Part shown: in pieces, positions 53,251 through 62,379 of the stretch
Position numbering within the stretch: position 1 is the first letter of the stretch
Layout of the letters: every line of letters begins with the position of its first letter
The notes under the pieces: generated by a model
The model's input: only the letters and a program-made list of their open reading frames with translations
Told to the model about the DNA's origin: nothing
The model's database searches: none
DNA from: Roseomonas sp.
GTDB lineage: Bacteria; Pseudomonadota; Alphaproteobacteria; Acetobacterales; Acetobacteraceae
Assembly (NCBI GenBank): GCA_020249145.1
Contig: JADCGF010000005.1
Span: 338,473 to 402,472 of the forward strand
DNA length: 64,000 nt
Reading direction: 5' to 3'
Made by a program: the position numbers and the translations under genes

Positions 53251-54002
53251 GCCAAAGCCTCTGCCAGGGACAGGGTTTCGCGGCCCGAGGCACCTTCCAG
53301 CACCAGATCGCCGCTGGCCGGCACAATGCCGCGCCGCGCGCCGGCGCCAAGCTTGGGGTCAAGCCGCGCAAGGTAGCGTTCCGCCAAAGTCTTGAAGCCA
53401 CGCCCCTGCCAATCCGCAACCGTGGCCATGAAATGCCGCGCCCAGGCGGCGACGAGTAGCGCGGGGGTCAAATCATCATAGCCTTCGCCCAGAAGGGATG
53501 TCCGGTCCGGGGTTTCGCCCGGTTCGCCATCGGCATATTCGGCGAAGCGCGCTTCCATGCCGACCACCAGCCAGGGCAAGGGGCCATCCGGCGGGGTCTC
53601 GGCGGGCAGGCCAAGGCGGGTTTGCCCGACCACGGCGCCATTCAGGCGCAATGTGCCGGGCCATTCAAAAATCAGCGGAATATCGGGCGGGCCATAGGCG
53701 CCCAAGGCATCGGCCAAAGCGACGCTGGCGGCATGCAACGCCAGGCGCGCGGCCGGCAAGGCTTCTTCCGGTTCCAGCACAATCGCGGCTTCCGCCCGCG
53801 CCCAAGACCGCACCCATACCAGCGTGCCCGCACCCTTTTCCGGGGCAATGGCGCAGGCATGGCGCAGCGCATCGCCACCTTCGCGCAGCGCGATGATCGG
53901 CGTGAAAACACTCGGTAATGCGGGTAATTCCTCTGCCACCCTGGCGCCATCCCTCGTCAGCCTCACTTGGCTGTCATATATGCCGCGCGCGGCAATCTTC
54001 AC
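53247..54002 (-). CDS. Biotin/lipoate-protein ligase-like protein with DUF4444 domain
   Basis: A 251-residue protein; the first frame start is GTG at 54002, but the homologous part begins at MAEELPALPSVFTPIIALREG (GTG 53939 likely). Ligase-like fold segments: FTPIIALREGGDALRHA, PDIPLIFEWPGTLRLNGAVVGQTRLG (substrate loop, parts shown) and a DUF4444-like end (KTLAERYLARLDPKLGAGARRGI). Usually in fdh clusters; its activity on biotin or lipoate is unproven. Confidence 0.8.
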   Translation of the reverse strand: MKIAARGIYDSQVRLTRDGARVAEELPALPSVFTPIIALREGGDALRHACAIAPEKGAGTLVWVRSWARAEAAIVLEPEEALPAARLALHAASVALADALGAYGPPDIPLIFEWPGTLRLNGAVVGQTRLGLPAETPPDGPLPWLVVGMEARFAEYADGEPGETPDRTSLLGEGYDDLTPALLVAAWARHFMATVADWQGRGFKTLAERYLARLDPKLGAGARRGIVPASGDLVLEGASGRETLSLAEALA

Positions 54003-54024
54003 AGCGGGGGCGGGCTAAAGCATC

Positions 54025-56079
54025 ATGGCGGATGAAAAGGGGCGGATCGCGCTGGTGTGCAGCTGCGAGGATACCATGCTGCTGGATGGCAAGGCGCTCA
54101 CGCGCGGCTGTGGCGCTGGCGTTGAAATCCGCGGCGCCGAGCAGCTTTGCCTCGCCCAATTGGATCGGTTTGAGGCGGCTTTGGCGACTGGCCGACCGCT
54201 CACCATCGCCTGCACCGCCCAAGCCCCGCTTTTCACCCAAGAAGCCGAGGCCGCCGGCGCTGCCACCCCGGTTTTCGTGAATATCCGAGAGACCGCCGGC
54301 TGGTCCGCCGAAGGCAAGGATGCCGGGCCGAAAATGGCCGCGCTGATCGCCGCCGCCGCTGAGCCCATGCCGGAAATTCCTCTGGTTAGTCTGGAAAGCG
54401 CCGGTATCGCCCTGGTGTTGGGACGCGATGAGGTGGCGCTGACTGCCGCCGCGAAGCTGCAAGACAAGCTCGATATCACTGTTTTGCTGACGGGGGATGT
54501 GCCGGTGGCGCCGCCTCGGCAAGCGGCCTTCCCGGTGATGCGCGGGCGGGCGCGTTCGGCCAGCGGCTATCTTGGCGCCTTTGAAGTGATTGTGGATGGC
54601 GCGGCGGCGCCAAGCCCTGCTTCCCGCGCAAGCTACGCCTGGGGCAAGGGCAAGGATGGCGCGATCAGCCGGGCGGATATCATCCTGGATTTGACCGGCG
54701 CCGCGCCGCTATTTCCGGCGCATGAGGTGCGGCAAGGGTATCTCCGTGCTGACCCCACTGATGGCGCCGCGCTGGAACGCGCCATCACGGCAGCCGGCGA
54801 ATTGGTCGGCAGTTTCGACAAGCCGCGTTTCGTTGCTTTCGACGGCAAGCTTTGCGCCCATGCGCGCAATAAGCGCGAAGGCTGCCGGCGTTGCCTTGAT
54901 CTTTGCCCGACCGGCGCGATTACGCCGGGTGTGGGGCCCCTCAAGGACCAGGTGGTGATCAGCGCGGAGATTTGCGCGGGCTGCGGTGCCTGCGCGGCGG
55001 TGTGCCCGACCGGTGCCGCCACCTATGCGCTGCCGCCCACCCAGGCTTTGCTGCGCCGGCTGCGGCGGCTGTTGCGGACCTATGCCGATGCGGGCGGCGC
55101 GGCGCCGGTGGTGTTGCTGCATGATGATGCGCATGGGGAGGCCTTGATTGATGCCCTCGCCCGCCATGGCGATGGCTTGCCGTCGCGCGTGCTGCCACTG
55201 CGCGTGAATGAGGTTTCATCCCTTGATCTGGCGGTTCTTGCCGGCGCCTTCGCCTGGGGGGCGAGTGCGGTGCGGCTGTTGGCGCCGGCCAGGCGCGGGC
55301 ATGGCGTGGATGGTGTGCTCCGCAATATTGACTATGCGGAAGCGGTGCTGGCCGGGCTTGGGCTTGCCGGCCCCGCACCGCGTGCGGCGCTGCTTGAAAC
55401 CGATGATCCGTTTACGCTCGGCGAGGCTTTGGCCGCCCTGCCCCGCATGGCGCTTGGCTTTGCCCCGGCGCGGTTTGAAGCGCTTGGCAGCCCACGCGAA
55501 ATGGCGCAGCAGGGCTTCCGTGCCTTGCGGGAAGCGGCCTCGGCGCGGGTTGCCGTGGTCGCTTTGCCGGAAAAGGCGCCCTTCGGTCTGGCGCGGGTGG
55601 ATCAGGCGGGCTGCACGCTCTGCCTTGCCTGCAGCAGCGTCTGCCCGACCAGCGCCTTCACGGCCGATCCGGATCGCCCTGCATTACGCTTTCTGGAAGA
55701 TGCCTGCGTGCAATGCGGGCTTTGCGCCGCCACCTGCCCGGAGAAGGTCATTACGCTTGAGGCGCGCCTGAATTTCGCGCCGGAAGCGGCAGCGCCGCAG
55801 GTGGTTAAGGCAGAAGAACCCGCCGCCTGCCCGCGCTGCAACAAGCTGTTCGGTATGAAATCCTCCATCGCGCGGGTAAAGGCGAAGCTTTCCGCGCATT
55901 GGATGTTCGCGGACCCAGCGCGTCAGGCTTTGCTGGATTTGTGTGAAGATTGCCGCGTTCTGGAAGCGACCAATGGCGGGATTGATCCTTACGCCGGCGC
56001 GCCGCGCCCGGTGACGAAGACGACTGAGGATTACTTGCGGGAAGCGGAACGGGCGAAGCGTGGGGAGACAGAAAGCTAA
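54025..56079 (+). CDS. Multi-cluster 4Fe-4S protein of the formate dehydrogenase region
   Basis: A 684-residue soluble iron-sulfur protein, divergent from the ligase-like gene. Four ferredoxin motifs: CRRCLDLCP and CAGCGACAAVCP in the middle, CTLCLACSSVCP and CVQCGLCAATCP near the C-terminus, plus CPRCNKLFGM. The N-terminal half (IALVCSCEDTMLLDGKALTRGCGAG) resembles HdrA-like or cysteine-rich sensor folds. Likely electron transfer related to formate dehydrogenase maturation; exact role unknown. Confidence 0.88.
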   Translation: MADEKGRIALVCSCEDTMLLDGKALTRGCGAGVEIRGAEQLCLAQLDRFEAALATGRPLTIACTAQAPLFTQEAEAAGAATPVFVNIRETAGWSAEGKDAGPKMAALIAAAAEPMPEIPLVSLESAGIALVLGRDEVALTAAAKLQDKLDITVLLTGDVPVAPPRQAAFPVMRGRARSASGYLGAFEVIVDGAAAPSPASRASYAWGKGKDGAISRADIILDLTGAAPLFPAHEVRQGYLRADPTDGAALERAITAAGELVGSFDKPRFVAFDGKLCAHARNKREGCRRCLDLCPTGAITPGVGPLKDQVVISAEICAGCGACAAVCPTGAATYALPPTQALLRRLRRLLRTYADAGGAAPVVLLHDDAHGEALIDALARHGDGLPSRVLPLRVNEVSSLDLAVLAGAFAWGASAVRLLAPARRGHGVDGVLRNIDYAEAVLAGLGLAGPAPRAALLETDDPFTLGEALAALPRMALGFAPARFEALGSPREMAQQGFRALREAASARVAVVALPEKAPFGLARVDQAGCTLCLACSSVCPTSAFTADPDRPALRFLEDACVQCGLCAATCPEKVITLEARLNFAPEAAAPQVVKAEEPAACPRCNKLFGMKSSIARVKAKLSAHWMFADPARQALLDLCEDCRVLEATNGGIDPYAGAPRPVTKTTEDYLREAERAKRGETES

Positions 56080-56237
56080 AGCTCCGCTTCTGACATCAGG
56101 TTCAGCCAAGAGTGTCGACGGGCAGCTATCCTGGATTGAGCCGAAGCCCCTCTCTTTTTCTGGCGTCGGCCTTGAAAGGTAACTTTTTCGTTACCAAAGT
56201 AATCATTTAAGCCGCGTTGATATTCGAAAGGCGTCAG

Positions 56238-57083
56238 ATGGCAACAGAAATTCACTTTGTAGATGTTGGCCAAGGCAACATGGTCTTAATTAGGGCTGAC
56301 GATGGCAAGCGGTTTGTCTTCGACTGCAACATCACGCAGGATAACGAGTTAAGAGTTTTGGGCTACGTTGCGAAAGTCTTCGGCAAAGGTAACGCCATCG
56401 CAGCATTCATTTGCTCGCATCGGGACGCTGACCATATGCGCGGCGTAAGAAAGCTCCACGCACAGAATCCTATTTCAAAAATATGGGACACAGATACGCC
56501 CGGAAACACAACGTATTCTACTGAATACAAGGAATGCATGACTCTCCGCCGCGAGGTGGGAAATTTTGTCATCAAACGGAAAATGATCGGAAACTATGGG
56601 AAAACTCGTCTTCTTTTCATGAGCGATGCCGACGAGCGCGTTCCCAACAATGTAAACGATCAGGGTATCGTCATAAAAGTAGAGCAAAGAAGCCAAATGG
56701 GTGATTACTGCCTCAAAAGTGTCATGTTGCCCGGTGATAGCAATGCGCAAGTTTGGAGAGATGGCATCCTTAGGGATTATGCAGCGACTGAAGTTCAGTC
56801 TTCGATTTTGATGGCGGCGCATCACGGATCAAACTCGTTTTTCGACATCCCCGGTGATCGCTATTGGTATACGTCACATATTGAGGCGATAAAGCCTGCC
56901 ATGGTTATCATCTCTGTCGGCGCGAACACACACGGCCACCCTGAGAAGGAAGCGCTCTCTCTCTACGAGAAATATGCAACGGGCTCAAAAGACGGTCACA
57001 AGGTAGCACGGACCGATCAAAAAGGAACCATGAAGCTGACCTTGAAGACAGAAGGCGGGTGGGCACTGGAGTACAGCAGATAA
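56238..57083 (+). CDS. Metallo-beta-lactamase-fold hydrolase (ComEC/Rec2 type)
   Basis: A 281-residue MBL protein from MATEIHFVDVGQGNM (56238). Metal motif CSHRDADHMRG gives His61, Asp63, Asp65, His66, the ComEC-type HxDxDH form, with AAHHGSNSFFD further on. Phage-defence and nuclease proteins of this fold pair with membrane partners. AT-richer than neighbours. Followed by a membrane protein gene 27 bases later. Substrate unknown. Confidence 0.85.
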   Translation: MATEIHFVDVGQGNMVLIRADDGKRFVFDCNITQDNELRVLGYVAKVFGKGNAIAAFICSHRDADHMRGVRKLHAQNPISKIWDTDTPGNTTYSTEYKECMTLRREVGNFVIKRKMIGNYGKTRLLFMSDADERVPNNVNDQGIVIKVEQRSQMGDYCLKSVMLPGDSNAQVWRDGILRDYAATEVQSSILMAAHHGSNSFFDIPGDRYWYTSHIEAIKPAMVIISVGANTHGHPEKEALSLYEKYATGSKDGHKVARTDQKGTMKLTLKTEGGWALEYSR

Positions 57084-57110
57084 TTGGCAAACGATCAAAG
57101 GATGAATGGC

Positions 57111-57602
57111 ATGTTGAGCGAATTTCTGGACAAAATTACATCTTACAATCTTTTCAACTATCTCCTTCCGGGCGCGGTATTCGCATACTTCGCGGAGAGT
57201 AGGCTCGAGATTAAACTTGTACCGGATGATTTGGTTACTGCTGCTTTTGTCTACTATTTTTTGGGTGTGGTTGTCAGCCGCTTTGGTTCATTGGTGCTTG
57301 AACCACTTTTGAAAAAGATTCGGGTGGTCAATGCAGAACCTTACACGGCCTTTGTTTCTGCATCCGAAAAAGATTCCAAGATTGAGGTTTTGCTTGAGGC
57401 GGCGAATATGTACCGGACACTTCTATCGGCTATGACAATACTCCTGCTGCTTGCTGCCTACCTTAAAGTTGAAGCCATCTACCCAAACTTGATGCAGTGG
57501 CGCGGCCCTATTGGAGGTTGTGCCTTGGCCTTCATTTTTTTATTCGCCTACAAGAAGCAGACAGATTATATAGTCAGTCGAATTCGGAAGCTAAATGGCT
57601 AG
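57111..57602 (+). CDS. Membrane protein paired with the MBL hydrolase
   Basis: A 163-residue protein from MLSEFLDKITSYNLFNYLLPG (57111; an AAAGGA site lies nine bases before; a TTG start at 57084 is the alternative). About four hydrophobic stretches: YLLPGAVFAYFAE, AAFVYYFLGVVVSRFGSLVL, MTILLLLAAYL and PIGGCALAFIFLFAY. The SYNLFNYLLPG motif is recurrent in small unknown membrane proteins found near defence genes. Base composition matches the MBL gene, so they probably travelled together. Confidence 0.75.
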   Translation: MLSEFLDKITSYNLFNYLLPGAVFAYFAESRLEIKLVPDDLVTAAFVYYFLGVVVSRFGSLVLEPLLKKIRVVNAEPYTAFVSASEKDSKIEVLLEAANMYRTLLSAMTILLLLAAYLKVEAIYPNLMQWRGPIGGCALAFIFLFAYKKQTDYIVSRIRKLNG

Positions 57603-57739
57603 CTCTGCACTAAAGACTAATTGTTCATCAGAAAAATTCTTCAGTCTGTCGTTAGATATCGTTTGTAGGTTGAGCGGCATAAGCTCGCGTCCGGTCCACA
57701 CCCGGTCACTAGACATGCGTTAGATTTAGTCCGACCATA

Positions 57740-57783
57740 ATTTCCAAGTCGCCAAGCAATTCAATTTGGCTTGAAAATGCTCA
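57740..57783 (-). repeat. Degenerate copy of the REP-like element at the lipoprotein gene end
   Basis: Read on the minus strand, GCATTTTCAAGCCAAA begins directly after the TGA stop (57781-57783), then TTGGCGACTTGGAAA. It has lost part of both arms. In the array at 101-328 the element also abuts a TGA stop. Confidence 0.55.
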
Positions 57784-58086
57784 GCGCCGCGTCGGCAGCC
57801 GCGTATTGCCGCCGATTTCGTAAGGCGTGCGCAGTGGCGACATGTCTCCGCGCGGCGCTTCGGGGTCGTAGGATTGCAACCGTTCATTGGCCCGGTCGCG
57901 GTCCAATTCCTGCTGTAGCGTGGACATGGCGCGTTCCGTACCCGCCTGGCCAGTCACAGGCAGGTTGGAAGGCGTTGGCGCCGGAATGGAAGCGGGGCGC
58001 GCGGCTGCGGGGGCTGGCGTGGGTGCCGGCGCTTCGGCACAGGCCGCCAGCGCCAACCCAGCGAACACAACCCCGCGCCGGAACAT
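57781..58086 (-). CDS. Small lipoprotein
   Basis: A 101-residue exported protein: MFRRGVVFAGLALAACAEA has a lipobox LAAC. Pro/Ala-rich linker then a charged, possibly helical tail (STLQQELDRDRANERLQSYD). Family not recognised. Its start overlaps the stop of the small membrane gene upstream (TAATG). Confidence 0.75.
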   Translation of the reverse strand: MFRRGVVFAGLALAACAEAPAPTPAPAAARPASIPAPTPSNLPVTGQAGTERAMSTLQQELDRDRANERLQSYDPEAPRGDMSPLRTPYEIGGNTRLPTRR

Positions 58087-58211
58087 TACAGACGCACGCC
58101 GGTGGTCGCGAAAGCCACGTCAGCGGTCTGCTGAATATTGCGGTCCAGATAAATCGCCGCGCCAATGGCGATGACAATGGCAATGCACATGCCGCTGATG
58201 ATGCCGTTCAT
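58086..58211 (-). CDS. Short membrane protein
   Basis: A 41-residue frame starting MNGIISGMCIAIVIAIGAAI (rest: YLDRNIQQTADVAFATTGVRL). One membrane segment with a short outer tail. Overlaps the lipoprotein start by one base (TAATG), so translation is coupled. Too short to assign; conservation in relatives would confirm it. Confidence 0.6.
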   Translation of the reverse strand: MNGIISGMCIAIVIAIGAAIYLDRNIQQTADVAFATTGVRL

Positions 58212-58239
58212 GGTTTTCTCCCGGAAACTTAGCCTGAAC

Positions 58240-58869
58240 CTAGCTTATGGCTTCAGGGCCGATGCTTTGCAAGATTTTCTCGGCCTCGGCCAAATCCTCG
58301 GGCGCATTGGCATTGAAGAAGGGGTCATAAGGGCTGGCAGGCCAGGCGGCATCGGCACAGCCAAAGCGCGCGGTCCAGCGATCAATCTTGCGTTCCCCGG
58401 CCAGCAGGGCGGCGCGCAATTCGCCGCGCAAAGCCACGGGCCAAAGCGCCGCCGGCGGGTGGGATTGGCCGCCGGAGGATGCCGCCGCCATGGGCACGCC
58501 CCCTGCCCGCCGCGCTGCATGGAGCCGCGCCACGAAATCAGCCGGGATGAAGGGGCAATCCCCGGGGACCGAGGCCACCCAGGCCAGATCAGGCCGATGC
58601 TCTGCCGCCCATTCAAGCCCGGCCAGAATCCCCGCGAGCGGCCCGGGGTAATCCGGCAGCGGGTCCGCCACCACGGGCAGGCCGTAACCCGCGAAACGCG
58701 CGGGGTCGCCATTTGCATTCAGCGCCACCGCCGCAACCTGGGGCGCCAGCCGCGCCAGCACATGATCCAGCAGGGCTCGCCCGCCCAAAAGCTTGAGCGG
58801 CTTATCACCGCCCCCCATGCGCCGCGCGAGGCCACCCGCCAGCACAAGCCCCAGCGTTTCAGCCGCCAT
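58240..58869 (-). CDS. mobA: Molybdenum cofactor guanylyltransferase
   Basis: A 209-residue nucleotidyltransferase from [28 protein letters not shown] (58869; parts shown), with the LAGGxxxRMGGxDK motif. [39 protein letters not shown] and [13 protein letters not shown] are family-typical. Makes MGD for FdhA. Start overlaps fdhD stop. Confidence 0.95.
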   Translation of the reverse strand: MAAETLGLVLAGGLARRMGGGDKPLKLLGGRALLDHVLARLAPQVAAVALNANGDPARFAGYGLPVVADPLPDYPGPLAGILAGLEWAAEHRPDLAWVASVPGDCPFIPADFVARLHAARRAGGVPMAAASSGGQSHPPAALWPVALRGELRAALLAGERKIDRWTARFGCADAAWPASPYDPFFNANAPEDLAEAEKILQSIGPEAIS

Positions 58870-59749
58870 CACTGGCCGCCGCTTCCGCGCTGTTCTTCCG
58901 CCAATGCTTGGCGCTTTCTTCTTCAACGTAACGCAGATCAGCATCAAAAATGATGCGATCTTCGCCGGCCAGCGCCACAAAGCGCTTGCCCTTGCAGCGC
59001 CCAATCAGCATGATACCCGCTTCGCGCGCCAATTCCACACCCCAGGCGGTAAAGCCGGACCGAGACACCAGAATGGGAATGCCCATGCGCACGGTCTTGA
59101 TCACCATTTCGGACGTGAGCCGCCCTGTGGTGTAGAAAATCTTATCGCCCGGCGCTTCCTTGTTGCGGAACATCCAGCCCGCGATTTTGTCCACCGCATT
59201 ATGCCGCCCGACATCTTCCATATAGACCAGCGGTTCATCCTGCCGGCACAGCGCGCAGCCATGAATGGCGCCGGCTTCCAGATAAAGGGTGGGCAAGGAA
59301 TTGATCCGATGCAGCAGGCGATAAAGCCAGGAAGTACGCAATTCAGCGCGCGGCAATTTCGCTTCCGCAAAACCTTCCATCAAATCGCCAAAGGCCGTGC
59401 CCTGGGCGCAGCCTGACGTAAGCGTTTTCTTGCGCAGCTTTTCCTCATAATCCGTCCGCCGCGCGGTGCGCACAATCACCACGCCAAGATCATCATCATA
59501 ATCAACGCCAATGACTTCATCATCGGCAAGCAGCATGCCCTGATTGAGCAGATAGCCCAGCGCCAAATCCTCTGGCCGGTCGCCAATCGTCATCATGGTC
59601 ACGATTTCCTGACCATTCAGGAAAAGCGTGAGCGGGCGTTCGACTGTGACGCTCGCTTCAATCACGGCCCCCGTATGGTCACGCCCGGTGACACGGCGCG
59701 TGAGGCGCGGATCGGCGGGGTCGGGGCGGATGATCAGTTGATCGGGCAT
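58859..59749 (-). CDS. fdhD: Formate dehydrogenase sulfur-carrier protein
   Basis: A 296-residue FdhD that transfers sulfur to the molybdenum cofactor of formate dehydrogenase. From [11 protein letters not shown] (59749). Family segments: [14 protein letters not shown], a CAQGT loop, [33 protein letters not shown] (Cys pair GCALC; parts shown), [37 protein letters not shown]. Next to mobA, as expected for a cofactor-maturation pair. Confidence 0.95.
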   Translation of the reverse strand: MPDQLIIRPDPADPRLTRRVTGRDHTGAVIEASVTVERPLTLFLNGQEIVTMMTIGDRPEDLALGYLLNQGMLLADDEVIGVDYDDDLGVVIVRTARRTDYEEKLRKKTLTSGCAQGTAFGDLMEGFAEAKLPRAELRTSWLYRLLHRINSLPTLYLEAGAIHGCALCRQDEPLVYMEDVGRHNAVDKIAGWMFRNKEAPGDKIFYTTGRLTSEMVIKTVRMGIPILVSRSGFTAWGVELAREAGIMLIGRCKGKRFVALAGEDRIIFDADLRYVEEESAKHWRKNSAEAAASDGG

Positions 59750-59787
59750 GGCGAGCAGATGGGCGAGGGGCCGGTTTGGCGCAAGGT

Positions 59788-60756
59788 TCAAAAAGAAACC
59801 GCGAGCCCAATGGAACCGCCCGAGACATTCTGGCCGAACAGGTAGCGGCCCACGATCCTGATGCTTTGCATATTGAAATCCCACACACCCAATTCATAGC
59901 GCCCGACATTCATCTCAATCCCGCCGCCCACCTTGCTAAGGTGATCAAAGCCAAGCGCCACCTGATCGCCGAAATAGCGCGAATGAGACAAATCCACGAC
60001 CCAGCGCAGCGGGCGGCCAAACATTTCCCGATCCATCGGCCACCGCACGCGGCCCCAGATATTGAAGGTTTTTGCCTCAGCCTCTCCACGCACGGCGCGG
60101 GAGGTATCGCCAAGGGTGGAAAGCCGGATATCCGTATAGCGCAATTCAAGGTCAATTTCGTAGCCGGGGCGCGGGATGTTCAAATCCAGCATCAGTGACC
60201 CGCCGAGCCCATAGGCATTCATCCGCCCGCGATCAAGAAAGGCCAAGTCGCGATCATATCTCAATTCCAGCAGGCGCCCCAAAAGGGACGCATCGGTTTC
60301 CACATGCCCAAGCGCGCCATTCAGGATGGGGCGGAAAACCAGCCCTTCAATGATGGGAAAATCCCAGCCGACACCCACCGTGCCGGAGAAATTATTCCAG
60401 CGGGTCGGCAAGGGATATTTTGATGCGCCTTCGGAAAACACAAAGCGCGGATCGTAGCGCGAATAGCCCAAGAAGCCTTCAAGATAGAGCGGGAAATCCG
60501 GATCCACCGTGAAGCCGAGGCCAAATTGCGTGGTTTGCAGCCCGGTATCATCCTGCGAACCGCGGCTGATGCTGAGCGAGGATGCGGTGGTATCCGGCAC
60601 CACATTATAACCAAGCAAACCAAGCACCCCATTGGCGGTTTGTTGCAGGCTATAGCCCGGAATGCCGGTAATCACGCGGCCATTGCCCTGCGCGCCTGCG
60701 GGCAAGGATGCCAGCAGGCAGAACAGGAACAGCAAAAGGCGCGCGATAAAACCCAT
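59788..60756 (-). CDS. Outer-membrane beta-barrel protein
   Basis: A 322-residue exported protein from MGFIARLLLFLFCLLASLPAGAQ with a clear signal peptide. The rest alternates hydrophobic and polar residues (PLYLEGFLGYSRYDPRF; GTVGVGWDFPIIEGLVFRPI; EIDLELRYTDIRLS; YELGVWDFNMQSIRIVGRYLFGQ) and ends IGLAVSF, the C-terminal aromatic signature of barrels. Family not identified; autotransporter-like barrels are the closest match. Confidence 0.82.
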   Translation of the reverse strand: MGFIARLLLFLFCLLASLPAGAQGNGRVITGIPGYSLQQTANGVLGLLGYNVVPDTTASSLSISRGSQDDTGLQTTQFGLGFTVDPDFPLYLEGFLGYSRYDPRFVFSEGASKYPLPTRWNNFSGTVGVGWDFPIIEGLVFRPILNGALGHVETDASLLGRLLELRYDRDLAFLDRGRMNAYGLGGSLMLDLNIPRPGYEIDLELRYTDIRLSTLGDTSRAVRGEAEAKTFNIWGRVRWPMDREMFGRPLRWVVDLSHSRYFGDQVALGFDHLSKVGGGIEMNVGRYELGVWDFNMQSIRIVGRYLFGQNVSGGSIGLAVSF

Positions 60757-60774
60757 GGAGCACATGTTAGGCAT

Positions 60775-61410
60775 TCATGCGCCGGGCAGCCAAATGCCGC
60801 GCCCGGCGAAAAACCGCGTGAAATCCGCAATCGGCACGCGCGCATCAGCCTGGGACGCCGCATCATGGCCGGATGGGTTATGCAGCCGCAGCGCACCGCC
60901 TTCCGCACCAAAGACCAGCACCAGATGACCCCCCTTCCCCGGCGCGGGCTCTGCCGGGCGGCGAATAGCCGGATGGACGGAAGCGATGAATAACCCGCCA
61001 TCGGCCAGCAAGGGCGGGATATCCTCGGCCATGCGGTCAAGAATGATCTCCGCGCGCACGCCATGCGCTTCAGCCAGCCAGGTAATGGCCGGCGCATAGA
61101 TCAGGCCGCGGATATGGCCATCGGGCTGCTCCACATAGGCGCCATAGCCAGTCAGCACCTGCGCCAGATCGCGCGCGCGGGGTGGCGTGATACAGCGCGC
61201 GGCCAGCGCCATGCGCAAACACGCCACGCCGCAAAGATGGTCCGCCCAGCGCGCGTAATCGGCTTTGCTTTCCGCACCGGATTGCGCCCAGGCGGGATCA
61301 TCCTCGGCCCGGCAGGCGCCGGTGATGATGGCGCCGATCAGGTCCGGCGTTTCCCATTGGCCGAAAAAAGGCGGGATTTCGGGGGCGGGCATGATGGGGG
61401 TATTACCCAT
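60775..61410 (-). CDS. Peptidase C39-like cysteine protease fold protein
   Basis: A 211-residue protein. DHLCGVACLRMAL holds the likely catalytic Cys helix and GGHLVLVFGAEGGALRLHNPSG the His strand, as in C39-like (papain-fold) domains. No signal peptide. It overlaps the transglutaminase gene by eight bases. Substrate unknown. Confidence 0.72.
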   Translation of the reverse strand: MGNTPIMPAPEIPPFFGQWETPDLIGAIITGACRAEDDPAWAQSGAESKADYARWADHLCGVACLRMALAARCITPPRARDLAQVLTGYGAYVEQPDGHIRGLIYAPAITWLAEAHGVRAEIILDRMAEDIPPLLADGGLFIASVHPAIRRPAEPAPGKGGHLVLVFGAEGGALRLHNPSGHDAASQADARVPIADFTRFFAGRGIWLPGA

Positions 61411-62287
61411 GCGCGGGGGGCGCGGGCAATTCCGGCCCTTCCGGCAGGCGCCGCAATTTCATTTCAAACAGGGTTTCGGTTTCTACCGCTTCCACCGAGC
61501 CGGAAATGGGCGCGGCGCTGGCAGGATCGGGCGCGGCGGCCAGCGGGATATGCCCGGCCCCCGCCAATAGGCCAGAGGTCGGATCAAGCCCAACCCAGCC
61601 GGCGCCTGGCAAATAGGCTTCCGCCCAGGCATGCAATTCCGCATCATCGCGCCCGAGCATATCCGGTTCGATCAAATAGCCAGAAACAAACCTGGCGCCA
61701 AAGCCAAGCCGGCGCAGCACTTGCACAAGCAACCAGCTTGAATCACGACAGGAACCTCGTCCTTCCGCCAATACTTGTTCGGAATCCCAAACGCCGGGTT
61801 CAGGGCGTTGCACATAGGCGATACGCTGATGCACCAGGGTGGTGATGTCAGTCAGAAGCTCCACCGTGCCACGCGGGTCACGCGGAATTTCCGCCAAAAG
61901 CGCGGCGAAGCGCGGCCCCAAGGGATCAAGGCGCTGATAGGGCAAAAGCATATCGGCAAGCCATGGCGCGGGCGTGAAGGGCCAGCTTGCGGCTTCCGGT
62001 TCCACGAAAAAATCAAAGGGATTGATGATCGCGATTTCGGCCGTGAGGTCCACCGTAACGCTGAAGCGTGCGACCGGTTCGGTCATCAACACGCGCGCCA
62101 TGAAATTGCCCAGCGGGTCCTGCTGCCAATGCAGCCAATGCGCCGCGGGTTCGATATTGAGCGCATAGGATAGAATGGGCGTGCGGCATTGCGGCGCCGG
62201 GCGCAGGCGGATCAGTTGCGGGCCAAGCGCCACCGCGCGCGCATAGCGGTAGGTGCTGCGATGGGTCAGTGAGAATCGAAGTGCCAT
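61403..62287 (-). CDS. Transglutaminase-like cysteine protease family protein
   Basis: A 294-residue protein with an N-terminal bacterial transglutaminase-like domain (RFSLTHRSTYRYARAVALGPQLIRLRP; parts shown) and the Cys-His-Asp triad: Cys in GRGSCRDSSWLLVQVLRRLG, His in AELHAWAEAYLPG, Asp in WVGLDPTSG. Cytosolic proteolytic or amide-forming roles are known for the family; its target is unknown. Confidence 0.9.
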   Translation of the reverse strand: MALRFSLTHRSTYRYARAVALGPQLIRLRPAPQCRTPILSYALNIEPAAHWLHWQQDPLGNFMARVLMTEPVARFSVTVDLTAEIAIINPFDFFVEPEAASWPFTPAPWLADMLLPYQRLDPLGPRFAALLAEIPRDPRGTVELLTDITTLVHQRIAYVQRPEPGVWDSEQVLAEGRGSCRDSSWLLVQVLRRLGFGARFVSGYLIEPDMLGRDDAELHAWAEAYLPGAGWVGLDPTSGLLAGAGHIPLAAAPDPASAAPISGSVEAVETETLFEMKLRRLPEGPELPAPPAHG

Positions 62288-62379
62288 GGGCAGTCATTCT
62301 ACCCCAGCTTCGGCGGATCAGGCGATTGACCGCAAGGCAAGGACAGCCTGATGCTGGGCCGGCAAGGGAAGGAAACGCC

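Noticed and set aside
56080..57780. Attachment-site duplication around the MBL/membrane pair
   Set aside because: Only a short weak similarity (GAAGCTAAA-like) at both sides; not above chance.
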